Shown: positions 30,058 through 38,101 of the stretch, piece by piece
Position numbering within the stretch: position 1 is the stretch's first letter
How the letters are laid out: each line of letters starts with the position of its first letter
NCBI GenBank assembly: GCA_029225065.1
Contig: JAQXVT010000053.1
Span: 1 to 64,000, forward strand
From: Lachnospiraceae bacterium
GTDB lineage: Bacteria; Bacillota; Clostridia; Lachnospirales; Lachnospiraceae
Length of the DNA: 64,000 nucleotides
Direction of reading: 5' to 3'
The notes under the pieces: model-generated
What the model was told of the DNA's origin: nothing
Databases searched by the model: none
The model's input: only the letters and a program-made list of their open reading frames with translations
Program-made: the position numbers and the translations under genes

Positions 30058-30330
30058 TTACTGTATCGCATCAAAAACGATTCTTTCCAGATATTCTTTT
30101 TTCGAAAAATCACTTCCATCCGCAAAATACGCATTATATGCAACCAATGCAGTTCTCATATATCTGCTGTTTTGTCCAAAAATAGTTCTGTCTATTTTTA
30201 AACCTATCTCATCTGCATATTGACAACAAAATGTAATCGTCGTTCATGTATTACCTTCTCTGAACGGATGTACTTTCCACAAGCTTGCGAGTGATTCACA
30301 AAATTCTTCTGTAATTTTCTTCTTATCCAT
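30058..30330 (-). pseudogene. Remnant of Fic-domain toxin gene
   Basis: MDKKKITEEFCESLASLWKVHPFREGNT*TTITFCCQYADEIGLKIDRTIFGQNSRYMRTALVAYNAYFADGSDFSKKEYLERIVFDAIQ*. In-frame TGA at 30244-30246 directly after HPFREGNT; N-terminal part missing. Confidence 0.85.
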
Positions 30331-30343
30331 AATATGCCATGTC

Positions 30344-30451
30344 TTAGTTCTTATCTTCTTTTTCAATATACCTCTTGAAATCTTCTGTTGGTTCCAAGCC
30401 ATCCACTTTGATCATTCCATTTGCATAATTCCATGCTTCTCTATTGGTCAT
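30344..30451 (-). pseudogene. Truncated VbhA-like antitoxin
   Basis: MTNREAWNYANGMIKVDGLEPTEDFKRYIEKEDKN*, directly upstream of the Fic remnant. Confidence 0.75.
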
Positions 30452-30611
30452 TTTACATTACCCCTCCCCCGACTCTGTGTCATTGCTCCTTATTATAACA
30501 AAATACATTAACTTTTACATCTCATTTTTTAATGAAAAAACTCCCTTTTTAGCAGACAGTTTTATTACCGCCTCCCCAAAAGAGAGCTTTTCATTTCATC
30601 TTAAAAAATAT

Positions 30612-32024
30612 TTAATCCTGATACGTCGCCTTATAATTGTGGAAGCTCTCCACGTGATGCGGGTTCTCATCCCAGATCTCTTTTGCTTTTCCGGCCCAGT
30701 TTTCTGCGTAGTTCTCGCACTTGTCGCAGAGGTGGTCTACACTCTCCGGTGACTGAAGGTCGGTGGATTTTGCACCGGTCTTATGCACCATCTCACGCAG
30801 CAGTTCCGGATTCTCAAGCATCGGGCACGGTCTTAACTGGTTGTCATTAAACGGCTGACCGTCACGGTATGCCATGAACAGCGGCTGGCGCAGTGCGTCA
30901 AGCAGCGATACCTCGTGAATGTTTGCTCCCGAATAATGGATGAATACGCACGGCTCCACATCTCCGTTTGCATTGATGTGCATGTAGTTTCTGCCGCCTG
31001 CGATGCAGCCGCCGACGAATTCTCCGTCGTTCTGGAAATCCATCGCAAAGATCTGTTTTCCGCCTTCTTTGCCGCGGATCTCACGTACGCGGTGGTACAT
31101 GTACTCACGCTGCTCTTTTGTCGGAAGCAGCTCTACAGCAGCCTCGTTTCCTACCGGCATGTAATGGAAATACCAGGTGTAGCGGCAGCCCTTATCGATG
31201 ATCATATCGAGGAACTCGTTCGATGTGACAGTCTCGATATTTTTGCTCGTGTAGCAGATTGAGGTACCGAAGATCAGGCCGTACTGCTTCATCAGATCCA
31301 TCGCATGCATTACCTTGTCAAAGCAGCCTGCACCGCGGCGGGAATCGTTGACCTCCTCATAACCCTCAAGGCTGATGGAAACGGACAGGTTTCCGACACG
31401 AACCATCTCCTTGCACATTTCCTCATCGATCAGCGTACCGTTTGTGAATGCGTGGAATGCGCAGTCGCTGTGCTTCTCACACAGACGGATCAGATCTTTT
31501 TTGCGCACGAGCGGTTCTCCGCCGGTGTACATGTAGAAATAAATGCCGAGCTTCTTTCCCTGTGTGATGATACTGTCCAGATCCTCGTAGGAAAGGTTCA
31601 GCTTATGACCGTACTCAGCAGCCCAGCAGCCGGTACAGTGCATATTACAGGCACTGGTCGGGTCCATCAGAATCAGCCACGGTACCTGGCACTGCAGCTC
31701 TTTTCTCTTCTCACGGATTGTCTTTGTTCCGTAATAAGCTGCCTCAAATCCAAGATTCAGTGCCGTCATTTTTAAAACGTGCGGATCGACCTCATCCAGA
31801 AGACGATTGACGTACTGCACCCATTTGCAGTCCTTGTCCTGAAGCATTGCGCGCGCTGCGTCGTAGCTCTTCTCCTGGAACATGTCGCCGGCTACCTTCT
31901 GCACCGTGTCCACCAGCTTTAAAAGTGCCTCCTGACGATTTTCCGGATCTTTATTTACATAATGAAGAACGCCGTCGATTGCCGTACCTACCAGTGCGCG
32001 TTCTACTTTGTGTCCTGCTCCCAT
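30612..32024 (-). CDS. Radical SAM protein with SPASM-like C-terminal cysteines
   Basis: DPTSACNMHCTGCWAAEYGHKL, YMYTGGEPLVRKKDL, C-terminal CxxCxxY; start at MGAGHKVERAL with RBS. Confidence 0.92.
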   Translation of the reverse strand: MGAGHKVERALVGTAIDGVLHYVNKDPENRQEALLKLVDTVQKVAGDMFQEKSYDAARAMLQDKDCKWVQYVNRLLDEVDPHVLKMTALNLGFEAAYYGTKTIREKRKELQCQVPWLILMDPTSACNMHCTGCWAAEYGHKLNLSYEDLDSIITQGKKLGIYFYMYTGGEPLVRKKDLIRLCEKHSDCAFHAFTNGTLIDEEMCKEMVRVGNLSVSISLEGYEEVNDSRRGAGCFDKVMHAMDLMKQYGLIFGTSICYTSKNIETVTSNEFLDMIIDKGCRYTWYFHYMPVGNEAAVELLPTKEQREYMYHRVREIRGKEGGKQIFAMDFQNDGEFVGGCIAGGRNYMHINANGDVEPCVFIHYSGANIHEVSLLDALRQPLFMAYRDGQPFNDNQLRPCPMLENPELLREMVHKTGAKSTDLQSPESVDHLCDKCENYAENWAGKAKEIWDENPHHVESFHNYKATYQD

Positions 32025-32125
32025 GTTATTTTCCTCCTCTTTCTTATTCTGCTTTATCAAAAGGACTGTTCGCCTTTTTCTGTTCTGACTATTCGCCCGC
32101 AAAATTAGTTTGCCTCATAGTTAGT

Positions 32126-32707
32126 CTATACATATGGTGACGCCGCCATGAGCATGCCGAAAATCAGAAGAAATCCTCCTCCGGCAAAACAAATCTGGCG
32201 GCTCCACTTTGAGCCATACCAATAGCCGTAAAGCAATCCTGCCACTGCCGCTGCGACCGCCAGCAGCCAGATCGTTATCGTCCTGCCAAAATTCCGGTTG
32301 CTCGCATACCAGGCCAGCATACTGATAATTGTTGTTTTGATTCCGGCGCGTGCCGACTGACCAATCAGCCTGCGTGTCTCCGGCTCCTGCTCCCGGTGTT
32401 CCTCCATACCTTTTCCGTAAAATGCCATTCTGACACATGAAAATGCATAAATCAGAAGTACCACTGTTGCCAGTGCATGATACCATTTTGCAGCATTCTG
32501 CTCAAATCCGCTGACCCGGATGATTTCTACAATCAAAATTCCAAAAATCAGCATCAGCAGCTGCACACCGGAATAGATTCCTGTAATTCGAAAGGTCTTT
32601 CGACCTCCCATCTCTGCCTGTGTTGCGCCGATCTTCTGCGCATATTCAAAAATATAAAATGCGACTCCGGCACCCAGGCATATCATACCTGTGCCGCTGA
32701 TTCTCAC
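32126..32707 (-). CDS. Hypothetical integral membrane protein
   Basis: 193-aa ORF with several predicted TM segments; no family recognised. Confidence 0.6.
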   Translation of the reverse strand: MRISGTGMICLGAGVAFYIFEYAQKIGATQAEMGGRKTFRITGIYSGVQLLMLIFGILIVEIIRVSGFEQNAAKWYHALATVVLLIYAFSCVRMAFYGKGMEEHREQEPETRRLIGQSARAGIKTTIISMLAWYASNRNFGRTITIWLLAVAAAVAGLLYGYWYGSKWSRQICFAGGGFLLIFGMLMAASPYV

Positions 32708-32810
32708 CGCCCCCTCTTATCCTTGTTTTTCTGTCTGCAGGCTCGTTCACATCAGAGATCGATAAATTTCTCCCGGAACCAGAACCTGTTCAAATTGCTG
32801 TCTCTATCAT

Positions 32811-32850
32811 AAAAAAAAGGATCGAATATTGGAATATTCAATCCTTTTTT
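32811..32850. terminator. Bidirectional terminator after the TetR gene
   Basis: AAAAAAGGATCGAATATT-GG-AATATTCAATCCTTTTTT. Confidence 0.75.
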
Positions 32851-32905
32851 GTCGTTTACTTTTTCTGACATTTTTTTCTTTTTGTTATTTTTTTGACACA
32901 AGATT

Positions 32906-33535
32906 TTATTTCTGTGCAAGATTCCCAATCTTGTTCTGCATAATTTCATCCAGAGAATCCGATGCCAGTAACGAATACACCTCCACGATCTCACCCGCGC
33001 TGATGTCGCCATCATACTTCATCCATTTCTGTATCACGAACCAGAATACGCTGGCTATATATTCTGCGATTGTATCCGGGGTCAGAAGGCGGCTTTCACT
33101 TCGAAACTGTGATTTTGTCAGAGCCGCAATTACTTCCTCCTCTATGTAGCGCTGCATAATCTCCTTAAACGAATTCTGGCCTTCAATCACGATGAGTTTC
33201 CGGTAAAATGCCTTATCCTTTTCCATACAGACAAGCATGAAGCGCAGTCCCTCTTTTGTATACCCTGCTGAGATGAGGGAACGGGCCGGCTGCCAGATCT
33301 CCTGTTCAAAAATCCAGTCAATCACATCGTACTTGTCACGAAAATACGTATAAAAGGTCGGGCGCTTTACCTTCGCCCGATCTGTAATGTCTTTTACAAT
33401 TATTTTCTGAAATCCTTTTTCCTGCACAAGCTCTTTAAAACTGTCTGCAAGCATGCGTCTGATTTCCGTCACTGCGAAAGGCACTCCTTTTCTTCCTTGA
33501 TAAATAACACCGCCTGAACATTTTGTCCGGTGCAC
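32906..33535 (-). CDS. TetR/AcrR family transcriptional regulator
   Basis: IRRMLADSFKELVQEKGFQKIIVKDITDRAKVKRPTFYTYFRDKYDVIDWIF; true start may be GTG near 33472. Confidence 0.92.
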   Translation of the reverse strand: MHRTKCSGGVIYQGRKGVPFAVTEIRRMLADSFKELVQEKGFQKIIVKDITDRAKVKRPTFYTYFRDKYDVIDWIFEQEIWQPARSLISAGYTKEGLRFMLVCMEKDKAFYRKLIVIEGQNSFKEIMQRYIEEEVIAALTKSQFRSESRLLTPDTIAEYIASVFWFVIQKWMKYDGDISAGEIVEVYSLLASDSLDEIMQNKIGNLAQK

Positions 33536-33649
33536 CTGTCAGGCGGTTCTGTTCCTGTTTGAGCCTTTATTTTAACACAGGTTTCACTTTTTGGAAACTG
33601 CGTTTTTCCGCTTCCGTAAAGGTGAACGCTTCTGCTCTATGCTTTTTCC

Positions 33650-34993
33650 CTACGCAGTCACATGATGATGCAGCCATTTTCTGCTGCGGAAACGCAACAG
33701 AAATGCGATTCCGCGTGCGGTCCAGTCGGTAAACATTCCGATCCACACCGCGATCGGTCCGAAGCCCTGCACGCGGCAGAGGTAAACGCACAGCACTACA
33801 CGCAGCATCCACATCGAAATGCAGCTGACGATCATCGAAAACTTCACATCTCCTGCTGCCCGCATGCCGTAAGCCGGGATAAAGGCCAGTGTCCAGACGA
33901 TCGGCTTCACGATTGTGATCGCAGTGAGCATGTACAGGCACATTTCGGCGCTCTCCGGCTCCATGCCGCCAAGCACCGTAATCATTCTTCCTGCCGCAAA
34001 AACAACTGCGCAGCTGATGATAATCACGATTTCTCCAATGCCGGTAAATTTCTTTATATAGTAGACTGCCTCGTCATCTCTTCCTGCACCGATGCTCTGT
34101 CCGACAACCGTCATCAGCCCGATACCGACACCGATTGCAGCGATACCGTTTAGGTTTTCCATGATGTTCGTCATCGCCTGCGCAGCGATCGCAACCGTGC
34201 CGAGCGTCGATACGGTTGACTGGATTGCAAGCTTTCCGAACTGAAACATCGCGTTCTCAATACCGGACGGCACTCCGATTACAAGGATTTTACGGATGTA
34301 TTTCCACTCCGGCCGAATCGCCCGGTAATTGTAGACGCGCAGCTCATAGCACGGCCGGTGCAGCCAGATCATAACCACGACCGCGCAAAAGATACGGGAT
34401 ACCAGTGTCGAGATCGCAGCACCGGCCACACCGATTCCAACGCCCCAGATCAGCACGGCATTTCCGAAAATATTCATAAAATTGGAGATCACAGAGATCA
34501 CCATCGGACATTTTGTATTGCTCTGCGACCGGAAAATGGACGCGCCCGCGTCATAAATTGCAATAAACGGGAAAGAGAGCGCGGTGTACAGAAAATAGAC
34601 TTCTGAATTCGACATGACTGCCGGTTCCACCTCGCCGAAAATCAGCGACAGGAGCGGACGGCGAAACAGCAGGCAGACCACTGTCATCGCAGTCGAGAGC
34701 ACCGTCACGGTCAGCAGCACCTGATTGGCTGCATTTTCCGCCTGCCGAACATTTTTCCCTCCCATATACTGGGAACAGAGAATCGCGCCGCCCGCCGCCA
34801 GTGCGGAAAACAGCTGGATCACCAGTATGTTGATCGAGTCCACCAGGGATACGGCTGAGATCGCGGCCGAGCCGACGTTGCTGACCATGATTGTATCCAC
34901 CATTCCCATAAGCGAAGCAAGAAGCTGCTCCACCATGATCGGCAGAAGCAGCTTCCAGATATCTTTGTTGCTGAATAGGTGCTTTTCTTTCAT
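33650..34993 (-). CDS. MATE family efflux transporter
   Basis: LLLPIMVEQLLASLMGMVDTIMVSNVGSAAISAVSLVDSIN. Confidence 0.94.
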   Translation of the reverse strand: MKEKHLFSNKDIWKLLLPIMVEQLLASLMGMVDTIMVSNVGSAAISAVSLVDSINILVIQLFSALAAGGAILCSQYMGGKNVRQAENAANQVLLTVTVLSTAMTVVCLLFRRPLLSLIFGEVEPAVMSNSEVYFLYTALSFPFIAIYDAGASIFRSQSNTKCPMVISVISNFMNIFGNAVLIWGVGIGVAGAAISTLVSRIFCAVVVMIWLHRPCYELRVYNYRAIRPEWKYIRKILVIGVPSGIENAMFQFGKLAIQSTVSTLGTVAIAAQAMTNIMENLNGIAAIGVGIGLMTVVGQSIGAGRDDEAVYYIKKFTGIGEIVIIISCAVVFAAGRMITVLGGMEPESAEMCLYMLTAITIVKPIVWTLAFIPAYGMRAAGDVKFSMIVSCISMWMLRVVLCVYLCRVQGFGPIAVWIGMFTDWTARGIAFLLRFRSRKWLHHHVTA

Positions 34994-35139
34994 TTTTTAT
35001 TTCCCTCTTCCTGTCCATCCTGATTCTTTTTTCGGTCCAGGCGGAAAGTCTTTTTCCGCCGTCTGTTCCTAAGCATCTCATTTACTGCTTTTCACTGTCA
35101 CACGCGAAACGCCAGAATGTTCCTCTGCGCGCACATAAC

Positions 35140-35189
35140 GGGAACCAACGCGGTACCTCCATATCGTGGAAATACATGCGCTGGTTCCC
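35140..35189 (-). promoter_or_regulatory. Strong hairpin in 5' leader of the MATE gene
   Basis: GGGAACCA ... TGGTTCCC with further internal pairing (CGC/GCG, GTA/TAC, TCCA/TGGA). Confidence 0.45.
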
Positions 35190-35296
35190 AGTATCTGTCA
35201 AACACACTCTAGCACAGGAGAAGAAAAATCACAAGTGCTTTCTTTTTGTTTTTATATTTGTTATCTATTGCTGTTACAGTTCAAGGCACCCAGTCA

Positions 35297-37240
35297 TTAT
35301 GCCTGCTGGTCTACAGCGTAATCGTTCCAGGCTGTAAAGGTCGCTGCACCGCTTAAATCTGCGGTATCCTCATAGGATTCTACGGTAACGGTCCACTCGC
35401 TGTCTCCGTCCACATAGACGGTTCCGTCGGTGCCGACTACAGAAACGGTATTTCCGTTTTCGTCAGTGATCGTGCCTGCACACAGGAGATCGGTCAGCGT
35501 GCTGTCACCGGTTACTACCCAGGTACTGTCATCGCTGATGTAGAAGTTGCAGGTTCCGCTTCCACCATCACCTGCACAGGATTCATCATCCACAACCGCT
35601 CCGGTTAAGGTGCTGCCGTCTGTCATATAGAAATCAAGATCGCTGACGGAATCCCAGATCACATCACCCTGCATTTCCTGCTCTTTTGCAGTAAAGAGGC
35701 AGTCCGCGCCGTTGCTTCCGACGTTTCCCCAGCCGCGGCGGTTTTCATTTCCGGTGCAGCGCAGGAAAAACTCGCTGTCATCCGCATACGTGATATCCAC
35801 TCCGGAGAGAAGGAAGGTCGACTCGGTATTGGTCGTGTAGAACATACCGCCGTTCTTTGCTGTCAGGCTTCCGCCCTCCATCTCAAACGTGCTGTTTCCG
35901 ACCTCGGAATCACCGGACATGCTCTGATAAAGGATTACGTTCCAGGTGCAGTCGTTCTGGTCGTTATCTGCCATATTTCCGGTCAGATCAGAGTTAAACA
36001 GGTGAAGGGAATTCAGACCCTCGATGCAGACCGCCTCAGAACCATTTGCAGTCAGCTGCGCATCGTTTACCGCGATATCGGCCGTGCTGTAGATAGCCGG
36101 AGAACCGACACCGTTTGAGGTGTAGGTGCCGCCGTCCGCTACGATTGTTCCGCCGCCTCTGTCACTGCGGATGGCTGCGGAGGATTCACCGGAAGTCTCT
36201 GCATTTACATTCCAGGCATACAGGGTGCCGCCGCCTGCTACGTGGATACCGCCTGAGGTATCCTGCTTCGTCGTGATTGTCGTGTCAGATACGTATGCCG
36301 TGCCGTCGCCGTATGCGAAAACGCCTGCCGCTCCGGCTGCGTCGGTTGCGATCTCACTGTCTGATACCTTTACCGTGCCGTCCTTTGCAAGGACTGCAGA
36401 TCCGATTCCATAAAAACTGGAATTGTCACCGCCGGTGCTGTCGCTGGAGTTTCTTGAAATCTGTGCGTTTTTAACTGTCACATTCGCTCCGTTGTCAACC
36501 AGAATCGCATTCTCGTCTGTTCCGGTCGATGCAAACGTCTCACCGTCTGACTCCGCATCCTCGGTATACTCATTTGCCGCATCGTAGCCATCCGGCGCTC
36601 CCTGCTGTCCGCCCGGTACTCCGCCAGGAGCCATTCCGCCGCCCTGGCCGCCGTCCATCGGCATTACCGTGATAGATGCCGCTGTGCCGTCGTCATTCAG
36701 AGTGATCATGACCTGATCGCCTTCAGCAAGATCCGAAAGTGCGATTGTTTCCTGCTCGCCACCCGGCTGTCCCTGCGGTGCTCCGCCGTTCTCGCCTGGT
36801 GCTCCGTTTGCGTCGGAAGAATTTTCTCCATCCGGTTTCTCCGGTGCCTCGCCGTTCTCGCCTGGCTGCCCCTGCGGTGCTTCGCCCGGGTCTCCCATGC
36901 TCTGGCGGGAAATCTCCGTATCGTCTGTGATACTGATCTCTTTCTCATCCCCGTCATCCGTCTTCACGGTCACGCTGTTCTCACCAACTGCGGTAATCTC
37001 GCCTCTGACCTGATTTTCATCTTCTTCCGGTCTGCCGTTTTTATTCTGATCCTCAGCCTGCTCGCTGTCATTTTCCTGTGCTGTCTCATCTGTCGCCGCA
37101 TCTTTGGCCTCTGTGATGCCCTCCGTACTGTTCTCCGTCACAGATTCCTCTGCCATAACAGTCACTCCTGCCGCTGTAGTCCCTGCAGTAGACATCACCA
37201 TAGCTGCTCCAAGTAAAATCGCCACATATTTCTGTTTCAT
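35297..37240 (-). CDS. Secreted protein: collagen-like Gly/Pro-rich linker plus parallel beta-helix-like repeats
   Basis: Signal peptide MKQKYVAILLGAAMVMSTAGTTAAG; GEAPQGQPGENGEAPEKPDGEN...; repeated VKDGTVKVSDSEIATD / GGTYTSNG-type rungs. Confidence 0.75.
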   Translation of the reverse strand: MKQKYVAILLGAAMVMSTAGTTAAGVTVMAEESVTENSTEGITEAKDAATDETAQENDSEQAEDQNKNGRPEEDENQVRGEITAVGENSVTVKTDDGDEKEISITDDTEISRQSMGDPGEAPQGQPGENGEAPEKPDGENSSDANGAPGENGGAPQGQPGGEQETIALSDLAEGDQVMITLNDDGTAASITVMPMDGGQGGGMAPGGVPGGQQGAPDGYDAANEYTEDAESDGETFASTGTDENAILVDNGANVTVKNAQISRNSSDSTGGDNSSFYGIGSAVLAKDGTVKVSDSEIATDAAGAAGVFAYGDGTAYVSDTTITTKQDTSGGIHVAGGGTLYAWNVNAETSGESSAAIRSDRGGGTIVADGGTYTSNGVGSPAIYSTADIAVNDAQLTANGSEAVCIEGLNSLHLFNSDLTGNMADNDQNDCTWNVILYQSMSGDSEVGNSTFEMEGGSLTAKNGGMFYTTNTESTFLLSGVDITYADDSEFFLRCTGNENRRGWGNVGSNGADCLFTAKEQEMQGDVIWDSVSDLDFYMTDGSTLTGAVVDDESCAGDGGSGTCNFYISDDSTWVVTGDSTLTDLLCAGTITDENGNTVSVVGTDGTVYVDGDSEWTVTVESYEDTADLSGAATFTAWNDYAVDQQA

Positions 37241-37530
37241 AACTATCACTTTCCTTTTCAGATGATCTGTCGTGTTTCTGATCTTGTTTTTTGTCTTGTT
37301 CTTTTGAACTGATGCCAGTATATCCCACAAATGTGAAAAACAAACCACCAAATTATGAAAAACTCCGTAAGAAAATGTGATGAAACTGTGTGTTGTTACC
37401 TGCGTAAATCCATCTCCCGACATCAAGATCCCAATATTTACAAACACATAATAACAATTCACGCGATTAATGAGCCAGCCCAGGCGAGGGGGCTACGCCC
37501 CCAATGCCATCCTACCTCCACTACCAACAT

Positions 37531-37569
37531 AAAAAGCCCCGCGTCTCACTCTCATGATCCGCCGGGGCT
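37531..37569 (-). terminator. Terminator after the second DUF1858 gene
   Basis: Minus strand AGCCCCG ... CGGGGCTTTTTATG. Confidence 0.7.
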
Positions 37570-37615
37570 CTCCTCACCTCACGCCGCCTTCCGCCGCGTT
37601 CAGCCTTTATTCCTT

Positions 37616-37828
37616 TTATTTACTCTCCTTCTTGTCCGCAAGGTAAGCCTGAATATCAGCCAGCACTTCGTCTGCATTCAGTCCATGTACCATACATGCT
37701 TCCTCAAGAGATTCACCGATAGATGACGGGCATCCAACGCAGTGCATTCCTGCCTGCATCAGCACGTAAGCGATTCCCATATCATACTCCAGCATTTCGC
37801 CCATGGTTGTCTGTTTTGTAATCAGCAT
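37616..37828 (-). CDS. DUF1858 domain-containing small redox-disulfide protein (second copy)
   Basis: MLITKQTTMGEMLEYDMGIAYVLMQAGMHCVGCPSSIGESLEEACMVHGL. Confidence 0.88.
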   Translation of the reverse strand: MLITKQTTMGEMLEYDMGIAYVLMQAGMHCVGCPSSIGESLEEACMVHGLNADEVLADIQAYLADKKESK

Positions 37829-38101
37829 TTGTTTTCTCCTTTCTCATGCAGCCGTCTTACCAAAGCCACATACACTCTCCTGCGAGCCGCCCGGAACGTC
37901 CATCCGAACAGACTGCGAATACTCTATGATATACTCGTTTCCACCTGTTTTGTCAAGTAATTTCGTTTTCATTTCTGAGTAAATGTTACTGTTCTGCGTC
38001 AGGCGAACTTTTACAAAGTGAACGTAAAACACCTGCGCTTTTAAGGAGACTTTTAAAATTTTATTTTACTCTGTACAGTAACAAGTAAATGGTTAAGCCT
38101 C

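Noticed and set aside
37488-37502. GGGGGCTACGCCCCC perfect hairpin
   Set aside because: Very short, no U-tract, only 15 nt; probably part of the AT/GC-skewed intergenic region rather than a functional element.
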